42,857 nt of DNA from an uncultured Verrucomicrobia subdivision 3 bacterium (GCA_903822015.1 CAIJNQ010000172.1:1-42857), one strand, 5' to 3'. Counted from the stretch's first letter, positions 16,677 through 26,033 are shown. The notes: a model not told the origin generated them from the letters alone. Translations and numbers: made by a program.

Positions 16677-18212
16677 TTGATGAGCCAAAGCAATCCGAGC
16701 GCGCCTGGGCGTTTCAAAAAATTTCTTCTGAAATTTCATGTGATGGGTAGCGCGCCACGCGAACTATGGATTATTTACGCGGCTTACATCCTGGAAAATC
16801 TGGCCTACAAGCTCGGCTCGCAAGGTGTGTTACCGCTGTGGCTGTCGTCAGATTTGGGCTATAGCGATGTCAAAGCCGGCGCGATGATAGCGACGTGGTC
16901 GGCGGTGATGACGCTGGTGACGGTGATGGTCGGTTCGCTGGCGGACGCGTTGGGCGTGCGCAAAACTTTCATGCTCGGCTTCTGGGTTTGCCTGATTGCG
17001 CGCAGTGTGATGGCGCTGACAATTTCCCGGTGGGTGGTCCTCCCGTTCGGCCTTTATCTGGATGCGGTGGGCATTGCCCTGCTGATTCCGGTGATGACGG
17101 TGGCGTGCAAGCGATATACCAACGCCGCGCAACGGTCCGTCGCGTTCTCGCTCTATTACGCGCTGATGAACCTGGGCTATGCGATGGGCGACAAAATCTT
17201 TGACCGCCTACGCGGCGCCCACGGTATGGGCGAAATTGGTCATTGGACCCTGCCGGGATTGGGCATCGAGTTGACCACTTATCGGGTTTTAATTTTATTG
17301 GGCGTGGCGTTTACGATTCCCGGGTTGATCACCGTCTGGCTGTTTGTGCGCGAAGGAGTGGAGATGACGGAAACGGGGGTGAAGATCACTCCGCCCAAAG
17401 CGGCGGTAAAATCCGGTGTCAATCCCGTTGTGGTGTTGTGGCGGAGTTGTGGTGAGACTTCGGTTAAGACGGCGGCCATTTTTAAGAGTTTGTGGCAGCG
17501 GCCGGAGTTTTACCGGTTCCTGATCTTCATGACCATGGTGGTGGGGGTGCGGATGATTTTTTATCATCTGGCCTTCACCTTCCCGAAATACGGCATCCGC
17601 GAACTCGGTGCCGGCGCGCCGTTCGCGCATTTGAGCGGCATGCTGAATTCGCTGCTGATCGTGGTGCTGGTGCCGATCTGCGGGGTGCTGACGCAGAAAA
17701 TCGCCGCCTACCGCATGGTGACGATCGGCAGCCTGATTTCGGCGCTCTCGGTCTTTTTCATCGCGCTGCCGCCGGCCTGGTTCCAGACGCTGGCGGACGG
17801 CTGGCTGGGCAATTTCGTCGTGCATGACTGGCTTGAAGTGCCGGGGCCGGTCAACCCGCTTTATATTTCGATGTTCTTTTTTGTGGTGATGCTTTCGGTC
17901 GGGGAAGCCCTGTGGTCGCCGCGCCTGTACGAATATGCCGCCGCCGTCGCGCCGAAAGGCCATGAAGCCTCCTACATGGCGCTGTCGCTGCTGCCGATGT
18001 TCCTCGCCAAATTTGTCGTGGGCGGCATTTCGGGCTGGATGCTTTCCGTTTATTGTCCCGCCACCGGTCCCCGCCACTCGGAAACCATGTGGTTCATCAT
18101 CGGCTGCATGGCCCTGGTCACACCGGTGGGAACCTTTCTGTTCCGCAAGCAAATCCAGGTGCACGAAGAAGGCCGCGACGAGCCGGCGGACCAACAAAAG
18201 ACCGGCGCGTGA
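16677..18212 (+). CDS. MFS transporter, peptide/POT-like
   Basis: Multiple TM helices; VGSLADALGVRKTFMLGFW MFS signature; GEALWSPRLYEYAAAVAPKGHEASYMALSLLPMFLAKFVVGGISGWML resembles the C-terminal half of proton-dependent oligopeptide transporters. Confidence 0.82.
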   Translation: MMSQSNPSAPGRFKKFLLKFHVMGSAPRELWIIYAAYILENLAYKLGSQGVLPLWLSSDLGYSDVKAGAMIATWSAVMTLVTVMVGSLADALGVRKTFMLGFWVCLIARSVMALTISRWVVLPFGLYLDAVGIALLIPVMTVACKRYTNAAQRSVAFSLYYALMNLGYAMGDKIFDRLRGAHGMGEIGHWTLPGLGIELTTYRVLILLGVAFTIPGLITVWLFVREGVEMTETGVKITPPKAAVKSGVNPVVVLWRSCGETSVKTAAIFKSLWQRPEFYRFLIFMTMVVGVRMIFYHLAFTFPKYGIRELGAGAPFAHLSGMLNSLLIVVLVPICGVLTQKIAAYRMVTIGSLISALSVFFIALPPAWFQTLADGWLGNFVVHDWLEVPGPVNPLYISMFFFVVMLSVGEALWSPRLYEYAAAVAPKGHEASYMALSLLPMFLAKFVVGGISGWMLSVYCPATGPRHSETMWFIIGCMALVTPVGTFLFRKQIQVHEEGRDEPADQQKTGA

Positions 18213-18218
18213 CGGAGC

Positions 18219-20009
18219 TCAGGTCGCCGGCGTCCCGGAACTTTGCCGCAACCGTTCCTCCGCCTGCTCGTTGGTCAAATTTTCTTTCACCCGCAACACC
18301 GCCATGCCGACCACCGGCGGATACGCCTGGTCTGCTTTCATGCGCGGCTCGACGTATTCAATGATCTCAAAAAGCAGCGCATTGGCCGTCTCATAATCCA
18401 GGCTCGTCAGCTTTGTGATGTAGCGGGTCGCGCGATCGATCAGTTTCAAATTGCTTGGCACCACCCAGACCATGTAATTGCCCATCACGCGTCCCAACCG
18501 CACCATCGTACAGGTGGAAACGGCGTTCATGACCAGCTTGGCGGCGACACGGCATACGCCGTCGAGCAACAAGTCCGACTCCGGCACGGTCACCAAAACC
18601 GTGAGGCTGGCGGCCGCCGAAAGGGCCGCCGGCAATTCCGTTCCGAAAAAAATCAACCCGGTTTGCGTCCGGCCGGCCCGGGCGGCGTTGAGCTGCTGAA
18701 GTTGAAATTCCCGCGCCGCCGGCTTTTCCTGAGCCGTCAAAACGGCAATCGCACTTTCATGCGGACCGAGCTGGCGATGCCGGACGCCGTGGCGGTCAAT
18801 CTGGTAGCGCATCAATTCACCGGCCTTGATCTTGCCGATGATTTCCAAAGTGCGCTCCACCTTCGCCGGCTCGACCAGGGCGCGGACTTCCGCTTCGCTC
18901 CACTCGACGCAACGGGGCTGACGTTTGAGGATGTTCTGCCAGGCGGTTTCCGTCCGCTCATCGGGCAGAAATAAATACGCCCAGGATTCGGCGGCTGTGG
19001 GGTCGTCAAATTTGCGAAAGGGCGGCGTGCAATACGTCGGCGAACGCTCGGTGGTATCCGTCAACACATCGATGCCCAGCCGGTCCGCAAAATAATTGTT
19101 CCGGTGTCCGCCGCGATAAACTGATTCCTCCAGGGCGACAATTTTCGCCAGCGCCGCCAGCAGGGCCGGCGAGCGCAGGTTTTTGAACAGTTCCTCCATC
19201 CTGGCGAGAAAGTGGGCCGTGGTTTCCGCTGACTTTTTCCCGGAGAGTTCCCGGGCGACGATTTCCAAAATGGCCAGCATCACGCACAGTTGAATCGAAG
19301 TCGCCTGCATCCGGGTCGAACCGGTGATGCTCATCGGCCCGGTCGTGAGGTTGATTTTCTCGATCCGCGCGTCCGTAATGACTTCCCGGCTGCGCTGGAC
19401 GTGTTCGCACAAGATGTCGTCGGGATTATTATAGACGAAATAAACTTTCGCGCCGACGTCGACCCCGGCCCAGGCCGTGCCGATGACGAAAGAGGTTTCG
19501 CCGCCTTCCGTGATGGCGAACACCACGTCGCCGGCGCGCACGCCGAGGTCATGCATCTGCTTTTTTCCGAACGCGGTGAAATCCTCGAAGCCTTCCACCG
19601 ATTTGATGAGCGCATAATCGCCGCCCGCCATCACGCTGAAGGTGCGGTTTTCAAAATCCCCGTTGCCGCGCTGCCGCCAGAAATCGCGCCAGAGGGAATC
19701 CAGCAAAATGCTCAGGCGCCCCGTCGAGCCGCAGCCGGTAAAGTAAATTCGTCCGCCGGATTTGACGGCAGCCAGCACGGTGGCTGCGATGGCCTCCGCC
19801 CGGCCGGATGGCGCAAACTCGCGGAACTTTTTCAAGACGTCCTCGTCGGCCTGGAACAGCAGGCCGAGCGCCGCCGCGATGTCGGCTTTCGCCACTTCGC
19901 TCAAATTCGCCGTGACCGGATGCGACGATTCGGTGACGAGCGCGCCGAGCTTGAATTGGCAGCTGATTTTCAAAAAATCCTGCGACCGGGCCTGCGAACG
20001 AGAACTCAT
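18219..20009 (-). CDS. Double-SIS-domain MurQ-like / glucokinase-regulatory-protein-like protein (MurNAc-6-P etherase family)
   Basis: TESSHPVTANLSEVAKADIAAALGLLFQADEDV... and AVKSGGRIYFTGCGSTGRLSILLDSLWRDF (MurQ-like GAGTSGRL equivalent); VFAITEGGETSFVIGTAWAG; KINLTTGPMSITGSTRMQATSIQLCVMLAILE; second SIS-like half ALSAAASLTVLVTVPESDLLLDGVCRVAAKLVMNAVSTCTMVRLGRVMGNYMVWV. Start placed at 20009; ORF is open to 20117. Confidence 0.82.
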   Translation of the reverse strand: MSSRSQARSQDFLKISCQFKLGALVTESSHPVTANLSEVAKADIAAALGLLFQADEDVLKKFREFAPSGRAEAIAATVLAAVKSGGRIYFTGCGSTGRLSILLDSLWRDFWRQRGNGDFENRTFSVMAGGDYALIKSVEGFEDFTAFGKKQMHDLGVRAGDVVFAITEGGETSFVIGTAWAGVDVGAKVYFVYNNPDDILCEHVQRSREVITDARIEKINLTTGPMSITGSTRMQATSIQLCVMLAILEIVARELSGKKSAETTAHFLARMEELFKNLRSPALLAALAKIVALEESVYRGGHRNNYFADRLGIDVLTDTTERSPTYCTPPFRKFDDPTAAESWAYLFLPDERTETAWQNILKRQPRCVEWSEAEVRALVEPAKVERTLEIIGKIKAGELMRYQIDRHGVRHRQLGPHESAIAVLTAQEKPAAREFQLQQLNAARAGRTQTGLIFFGTELPAALSAAASLTVLVTVPESDLLLDGVCRVAAKLVMNAVSTCTMVRLGRVMGNYMVWVVPSNLKLIDRATRYITKLTSLDYETANALLFEIIEYVEPRMKADQAYPPVVGMAVLRVKENLTNEQAEERLRQSSGTPAT

Positions 20010-20131
20010 CAATTCATTAAATGAGATTGCCCACGGCGTGTCACGCCGATTGCATGCGGTCGCCGGGCTGAGCTTATCAAAGCTGGATTTTTCAGGCGTG
20101 CAGTTTCTTTGCCGCAAATTATCATCCCGAC

Positions 20132-21238
20132 ATGACCGAAGCCGAGCCGCTGCAATTCATCGGCGCCAATGCGGTGCGCTGGCGCAGCCGCACGCTCACT
20201 TACTTTTCCGGCTGCGATTATTTCCGGCTCGCGCGCGATGCCCGCCTCGCGGCGGCCGCCCATAAAGCCCTCGCACAGCATGGCTTGAATGTTGCCGCCT
20301 CGCGCCGCACCACCGGCAATCACAAGATTTACACGCAGCTGGAGGCGGAACTGGCGAAATTTTTCGGCGCAGAAACCGCGCTGGTTTTGCCGGACGGCTA
20401 CCTGGCGCCGCTGGCGGCGGCACAGGCCCTGGCGGAAGAATACACGCAGGCTTTGATCGACGAATACGCCCGTGGCGCGCTGGTGGACGCGGCGCGGATG
20501 CTTGGCTGCCCGGTGAAACGATTCCGGCATCGCGATGCGGCGGATCTGCAAAAACACCTCGCCCGAAGCAAGCGCGGGGCGCGGACCATGGTTTTAACGG
20601 ACGGCATGTTTTCGCATGACGGCTCGGTGGCGCCGCTGGGTGATTATCTTAAAGTCCTGCCGGCAAATGGAATAATGCTCGTGGACGACGCGCACGGAGC
20701 CGGCGTTTTGGGCGCGACCGGCAAGGGGTCGCTGGAATATGCGGGCGTCGGCCGGAAACAAATCATCCAGTGCGCAACGATGAGCAAGGCGTTTGGGGTT
20801 TACGGCGGCGTGGTGCTGACATCGCGCGGACTGCGAGCAAAAATCCTGGCCGGTGGTCGTTCGTTCATTGGCACGACCCCGTTGCCGCCGCCGCTGGCCG
20901 GCGCGGCACTGGCCGCGCTGAAAATTCTGCGCAGCGAACCGGCACGGCGAAAACGGCTGCTCCGGAATACGGCTTTGGTGCGGACAAAACTACTGACGGC
21001 TGGTTGGGAAATTACCGAAACGCCGGGGCCGATCATCCGGCTGCCGGCGATGAGCGGCCGGGAAGAAGGCGAGTTGAAAGGGCGGTTGCTGGCGGCGGAA
21101 ATTTATCCGCCGTTTCTAAAATATCCCGGCGCATCGGCGCAGGGCGTGTTCCGGTTCGTCATTGCCAGCGAGCATTCGCCAGCGCAACTTAGCCAGCTGA
21201 TTGCGGTGCTGACGGCGTTCAAAGTGCGGCGGGGTTAG
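20132..21238 (+). CDS. Class II PLP-dependent aminotransferase / alpha-oxoamine synthase (BioF/Kbl-like)
   Basis: SRRTTGNHKIYTQLEAELAKFFGAETALVLPDGYLA, LVDDAHGAGVLGATGKGSLEY, IIQCATMSKAFGVYGGVVLTS (PLP lysine), GRSFIGTTPLPPPLAGAALAAL. Confidence 0.88.
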   Translation: MTEAEPLQFIGANAVRWRSRTLTYFSGCDYFRLARDARLAAAAHKALAQHGLNVAASRRTTGNHKIYTQLEAELAKFFGAETALVLPDGYLAPLAAAQALAEEYTQALIDEYARGALVDAARMLGCPVKRFRHRDAADLQKHLARSKRGARTMVLTDGMFSHDGSVAPLGDYLKVLPANGIMLVDDAHGAGVLGATGKGSLEYAGVGRKQIIQCATMSKAFGVYGGVVLTSRGLRAKILAGGRSFIGTTPLPPPLAGAALAALKILRSEPARRKRLLRNTALVRTKLLTAGWEITETPGPIIRLPAMSGREEGELKGRLLAAEIYPPFLKYPGASAQGVFRFVIASEHSPAQLSQLIAVLTAFKVRRG

Positions 21239-21307
21239 GGCGAATCAAATAAAAGCAAGCTAGTTTGGAGAGGGCGTGGGCCGCGATGGCAAAGCGGGAG
21301 CCATGAC

Positions 21308-21409
21308 ACCGCTTTCGAGCGGGCGAAGATGTTCGAAGGGAGATCAACCCAAGCGAGCGGGCGAAAGCGGCGTGGCGCTTCACTTCCCGCCGCAGTCCAT
21401 AAGGCGCTC
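21308..21409. repeat. 102-bp dispersed intergenic repeat, copy A
   Basis: accgctttcgagcgggcgaagatgttcgaa...gaaagcggcgtggcgcttcacttcccgccgcagtccataaggcgctc; hand-aligned without gaps to 25563-25664, 88/102 identical. Confidence 0.88.
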
Positions 21410-21579
21410 TGGCAAACCGACCCCAAGACTATTTTTCCGGCTGCATTTTTTCTTACCCCGCATAGTTTCCTGGGCCAGTGATTTCTACCATAATAATTCC
21501 GCCAGAATCCGCACTGTTTTCGACGTAAATTCCAGGACGAATTACTTGGATTTACATAGGTTATTTGCTACGCATGAGA

Positions 21580-22809
21580 CTAGAGGCGCAGGAAAATTTT
21601 CCGCTGGTAAAGGAAGCGGGCGAACCAGAGGAACAGGGCCACGGCGGTCGCGGCGATGACGAGATCGCCGAAGCCGGAGGTAACGTGCGTGTCCAAAAAA
21701 CTTTTCACCGGTCCGCCGGCGAGCCGCCGGGCGAGTTTCTCGAAGCCGAGCCCGCCGAGGAAATTGCTGGTGAGATAAATCGTCAGAGGATTCATGCCAA
21801 TCCACACGAACGGCTGACACCAGGCCCGCCATTTTCGGACGTCCACAATCCAGTAAAACGCGCCGAGCAGCAGCGCGCTGAAGCCGCCGGCGACGAGGAC
21901 GTAGGAGGAGGTCCAGATCTTTTTGATCACGGGAAATTCCAAGCCCCACAAAAAGCCGAGCGCCACACCCGCCGCACCACTACCGAGCAACCACCACACT
22001 TTTTTTTCGTCCGATACGGATGGGTTGCGGAGGAGCAGGCCGGCGAAAATTCCCAGCAGGCCGGTGACGACGGCGGGCAGCGTGCTTAAAATGCCTTCAG
22101 GGTCGTAGGTGCCGTCGTATTTACGGCCGGGCAGATATTTTTGATCCAGATAATTTGGCAGCGTCACGCCCTGCACATAGGAGCCGTGAATCATATTTGT
22201 GCCGGCCCAATTCAACTGCGAAATATTCGTAAAACCGGCCTCCTTGGTAATGATCGCGTCGCCGCCGGGCACCGGCCGCACGTCGGGAAACGGGACCCAC
22301 GCCAGCAGCGCCCAATAACCGAGCAGAATCGCGGCGGCGACGGCAGCCAGCCCCCGGGTCCGGACGAAAATAAACAGCAGCCCGCCGAACGTGTAGCAGA
22401 GCGCGATGCGGTTCAGCACGCCCAGCAACCGCATGTCCGGCCACGGATTCGTGAAGCCGCCGGAATAAATCAGGCCGATAATGAACAGCAGGATGCCGCG
22501 CTGGAGCACGCGTTTCACGGCGGCGGCACGGCCTTCGCGCTCGATGATTTTAGTCAGCGAAAATACGGTCGAGACGCCCATCATGAAAACGAAGTGCGGA
22601 AAGATCAGGTCGTAGAAATGGAAACCCTGCCATTCGGCGTGGTCGAGTTGCGTCGCGAGGAATTCCGTTGCAGCGTTCTGGCTGGTCTCGTGAAGGGCGT
22701 AGACGAACGAGTCGGCCCCGAGAATCCAGAACATATCGAAGCCGCGCAAGGCGTCGAGCGACATCAGGCGCTGCGGTCCGGACGCGGGAATGGTGGTTTG
22801 GGTGGCCAT
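21580..22809 (-). CDS. DUF5009 / heparan-alpha-glucosaminide N-acetyltransferase-like (NagX-like) membrane protein
   Basis: MSLDALRGFDMFWILGADSFVYAL start, HFYDLIFPHFVFMMGVSTVFSL, RGILLFIIGLIYSGG, GLLGIFAGLLLR, PFVWIGMNPLTIYLTSNFLGG. Confidence 0.82.
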   Translation of the reverse strand: MATQTTIPASGPQRLMSLDALRGFDMFWILGADSFVYALHETSQNAATEFLATQLDHAEWQGFHFYDLIFPHFVFMMGVSTVFSLTKIIEREGRAAAVKRVLQRGILLFIIGLIYSGGFTNPWPDMRLLGVLNRIALCYTFGGLLFIFVRTRGLAAVAAAILLGYWALLAWVPFPDVRPVPGGDAIITKEAGFTNISQLNWAGTNMIHGSYVQGVTLPNYLDQKYLPGRKYDGTYDPEGILSTLPAVVTGLLGIFAGLLLRNPSVSDEKKVWWLLGSGAAGVALGFLWGLEFPVIKKIWTSSYVLVAGGFSALLLGAFYWIVDVRKWRAWCQPFVWIGMNPLTIYLTSNFLGGLGFEKLARRLAGGPVKSFLDTHVTSGFGDLVIAATAVALFLWFARFLYQRKIFLRL

Positions 22810-22950
22810 GGTTTCGGATGATAGATTGCCGAGAACTTTTCGATAATGGATGGATAAACTTCGATGTCCACCCCAAAACCGGCCGATGACACCACCCTAA
22901 ATTGGTTATGGCGTTTGCCCGGATTTGGACCCAAATTTTCCGCCATTGAA

Positions 22951-24351
22951 ATGGGAAATCGTTACGCCCTGAATATTGCCGCCATGCTCTGCGCCGCGAC
23001 CGTGAACGTTCACGCCGAATCGCCGCTGGAAACAGCGCTGCTGCAGGCGGTGCGGGAGGCCCATTTTGAAGGGGTGATATATTTCGGCGCCGGCAACGAA
23101 GAGCGCCCCGTCAAGGCGCACCCGGGCCTGCCGGCGCGGCCGGTCGCCCATCCGCCGAATGTGAATGTGGCGGTCATCCAGTTGGACGCCGACGGCCGCC
23201 TGGTGGACCGCGCCTACGTTATGCTATCCCGCGATTATCCGACCGGACTGATCGTGCCGCTGGGAAATAATCTAGGGGCGGATAGCGTGCGGTTTCTTCG
23301 CTGGGATATTGTGCGTTCCGACGGCGGAACTTTTTCCAGCGAGGATGGCCACCCACTGACCACCAAAGGCTGGACGAACCATCCGCCGCTCACCGCAGCT
23401 GACGACCTCGTGCCGGACCGCACCTCTGCGCCTTATCAATTCATGGCGCCGTATCCGGCGTCGCTGTTCAAGAGCATGGTGGCGTTCCACGTGATGCGAA
23501 TGGTGGACGCGGGGAAGATTACGTTGGACACGGAATACGACTATGCGGTCGCCGGCGAAAAGCCGGAACCGCGCAAAATCCGCGACTGGCTTGATCCTAT
23601 GATCACCGTGAGCGACAACCATGCGACCCATGCGCTGTTGAAAATGCTCCACGACCAACATGAAATCGATCCCCTGAACCGCGAGTTTCGTGAACTGAAC
23701 CTGCCGACGCTGCAAATCAACGCCACGGATCCCAAAACCGGCCGCGGCTGGAACACGGCGCAGATCAACCTGACGGCGTGGGACATCGCCCGACTGTTCT
23801 GGCTGATCGACGGCGGCGCCGGAGAATTCTGGCAGGAGGCCGATGGCAAACCGGTGACGGCGGGGATTCTTTCCGATGCGTCGCGCGCCTATCTGAAAAG
23901 GCTACTGACCGAACAGGCGTTCAACGACTGTCTGACCACGGCGAATTTTCCGGGCGCGAAAAATGTCCGGCCCGGGATCCCTTCGCGGGTCGCCGAGCGG
24001 TGGATCAATCCGACCAACGGGCACGTCACCGTTGAAGGACAGGATTACGGTGTGGATATCCGCGCGGCGAACGCGCAAGCCGAGGTGACCTTCGCGCACA
24101 AGACCGGGCTGACTTTCAACTACGGTTCGGACGCCGGCATCGTCACGTCACTGCCGGGCAAGCCATTCCGGCATTACATCATCGCGTTCGTTGCCAACCT
24201 GGGTCACCGTTATGCCGATGCGGTTTTCGCGACGCGCACCAATTTCCCCGCGTTTGACGCCGTGAGCCCGATTGCCTATACGCAACGGATTCCCGCGCTG
24301 GGCAAGGCGATGGACGAGGCCGTGACCAAACTTTCCGCTGATAAACAATAA
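22951..24351 (+). CDS. Secreted class A beta-lactamase-like serine hydrolase
   Basis: SLFK (SxxK) in YPASLFKSMVAFHVMRMVDAGKI, VSDNHATHALLKML (SDN), FAHKTG (KTG). Start taken at MGNRYALNIAAMLCAATVNVHAE; ORF is open to 22864. Confidence 0.82.
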   Translation: MGNRYALNIAAMLCAATVNVHAESPLETALLQAVREAHFEGVIYFGAGNEERPVKAHPGLPARPVAHPPNVNVAVIQLDADGRLVDRAYVMLSRDYPTGLIVPLGNNLGADSVRFLRWDIVRSDGGTFSSEDGHPLTTKGWTNHPPLTAADDLVPDRTSAPYQFMAPYPASLFKSMVAFHVMRMVDAGKITLDTEYDYAVAGEKPEPRKIRDWLDPMITVSDNHATHALLKMLHDQHEIDPLNREFRELNLPTLQINATDPKTGRGWNTAQINLTAWDIARLFWLIDGGAGEFWQEADGKPVTAGILSDASRAYLKRLLTEQAFNDCLTTANFPGAKNVRPGIPSRVAERWINPTNGHVTVEGQDYGVDIRAANAQAEVTFAHKTGLTFNYGSDAGIVTSLPGKPFRHYIIAFVANLGHRYADAVFATRTNFPAFDAVSPIAYTQRIPALGKAMDEAVTKLSADKQ

Positions 24352-24360
24352 TACCCGAAT

Positions 24361-25317
24361 ATGAAATTGCTCAAACCCAAGCGGCTTTGCTTTGGCGACA
24401 CCATCGGCATCGTCGCGCCGGCCAGCGCGCCGCCGGATCCGAAGGCGGTGGACCGCGCCGCCGCGGCGCTGGAGAAATACGGGTTCAAACCGAAGCTGGC
24501 GAAAAATGTCCGCGCCCGTCACGGCTTTCTTGCCGGGACCGACCGCGAGCGCGCCACGGACCTGATGGCGATGTTTGCGGACAAAAAAGTGGACGCCATC
24601 ATCTGTCTGCGCGGCGGCTACGGCGCGGCGCGGCTCCTTGAGCGGCTGGATTACGAGGTGATCCGGCGCAACCCGAAAATCCTTTCCGGCTACAGCGACA
24701 TCACCTCGCTGCATGGCGCGCTCGCCAGAAAAGTGAACCTGATTTCCATCCACGCGCCGATGTTGAACGGCGCGCTGGCCGACCCGAGGGTTCCGGAATT
24801 CACCCGCCGCTCGTTTCTGCGCACGGTCATGGAGGCGCGACCGGCGGGCAGCATCAGCGACGGCTACGAAGGGAAAATGGTTTCCGTTCTGCGCGGCGGC
24901 GTTGCGGCGGGGCGTTTGATCGGCGGTAATCTGTCCCTGCTATGCGCGTCGCTTGGCACACCGTTCGCGCCGTCGTTCAAGGGAAAAATCCTGTTTTTCG
25001 AGGACATCAGCGAGAAACCCTACCGGCTGGACCGGATGCTGACGCAATTACTGAACGCGGGGATTTTGCAGCAGGTCGCGGGCGTCGCCGTGGGGGTGAA
25101 CCGGGATTGCAATGATCCGGATGCCAAGCCGGGCGGCGAATATCGCCAGACGGCGGCGGACGTGGTGAAGGAACGGCTGGCAACGCTGCGCGTGCCGGTG
25201 GTGACCGGGCTGCCGTTCGGGCATGTGGATTTGAACGCGACGATACCCGTGGGCGTGAAAGCGATTTTGGACGGCAACAAGGGCGACTTGATCATCACCG
25301 AGGCGGCGGTGAGATAA
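24361..25317 (+). CDS. ldcA: LD-carboxypeptidase (muramoyltetrapeptide carboxypeptidase, peptidase S66)
   Basis: FGDTIGIVAPASAPPDP, ICLRGGYGAARLLERLDYEVIRRNPKILSGYSDITSLHGA (catalytic Ser), FFEDISEKPYRLDRMLTQL, VVTGLPFGHVDLNATIPVG. Confidence 0.93.
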   Translation: MKLLKPKRLCFGDTIGIVAPASAPPDPKAVDRAAAALEKYGFKPKLAKNVRARHGFLAGTDRERATDLMAMFADKKVDAIICLRGGYGAARLLERLDYEVIRRNPKILSGYSDITSLHGALARKVNLISIHAPMLNGALADPRVPEFTRRSFLRTVMEARPAGSISDGYEGKMVSVLRGGVAAGRLIGGNLSLLCASLGTPFAPSFKGKILFFEDISEKPYRLDRMLTQLLNAGILQQVAGVAVGVNRDCNDPDAKPGGEYRQTAADVVKERLATLRVPVVTGLPFGHVDLNATIPVGVKAILDGNKGDLIITEAAVR

Positions 25318-25518
25318 AATTATTTAGAGCAGTTTAAGTAACCCATGGCCGCAAGTTCCGGGAACCGCGGCGTTTCCCCTCATCCTGACCTTCTCCCGCG
25401 GAGAGAAGAGTCAACCGCTGGCTGGGCTTCGGAGATGCGATTGATTTGCGCGCAGAATGCCATCGCGGTTTCGCTCAAGCCGGGAAACATTTCATCCGCT
25501 TACAGCGGGAACGGGCTG

Positions 25519-25560
25519 GGTGGTGACCGGGCTGCCTTCCGGCATGTGGATTTGAACGCG
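25519..25560 (+). pseudogene. Duplicated fragment of the ldcA 3' region (VVTGLPxGHVDLNA-coding segment)
   Basis: ggtggtgaccgggctgccttccggcatgtggatttgaacgcg is near-identical to 25197-25239 (ggtggtgaccgggctgccgttcgggcatgtggatttgaacgcg), differing by a 1-nt deletion and about one substitution. Confidence 0.75.
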
Positions 25561-25562
25561 AT

Positions 25563-25664
25563 ACCGGTTTCGAGCGGGCGAAAATGTTCGAAAGGAAACC
25601 AACCCTTGTTTGCGTGCGAAAGCGGCGTGGCGCTTCGCTTCCCGCCGCAGTCCATGATGCGCTC
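25563..25664. repeat. 102-bp dispersed intergenic repeat, copy B (includes REP-like GCGGCG...CGCCGC hairpin at 25622-25648)
   Basis: Same length as copy A; 14 mismatches over 102 bp by hand alignment. Confidence 0.88.
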
Positions 25665-25911
25665 CGTATACCAACCCTCCTGGATTTTTCAGCGGCTACA
25701 GTTTTACATGGAGCATTTCAATCAATCCATTAGCAATGAGCTGAGGGTGCTGACGGAATGCGATCTTTTTGGCTCTTGGCTTCGTTTCGGCTCAATGACA
25801 GGGTGTTCAAACCTGCCTTCGCCAAAGCCTGGCCAAAATACAAAAAATCCTCGTGGCCCATCGCTATGGCGGTTTCAGACAACATTGGCGCGGACGTCTG
25901 ACGCCGGAAAA

Positions 25912-25948
25912 GCGGCGGAGGGCCGCCGCACTCCACGACGCTGGCGCG
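25912..25948. repeat. REP-like hairpin element
   Basis: gcggcgg-aggg-ccgccgc perfect 7-bp stem followed by actccacgacgctggcgcg; same layout as the other GCGGCG..CGCCGC-A(G/C)TCCA copies. Confidence 0.6.
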
Positions 25949-26033
25949 TTTGCCAACGGGCATCGGATTGCGCAAAGCGATTTGGAGGGCGCGACGGCGC
26001 TTTGGGACGACGCGACATTTCGCGTCGGGGGGG

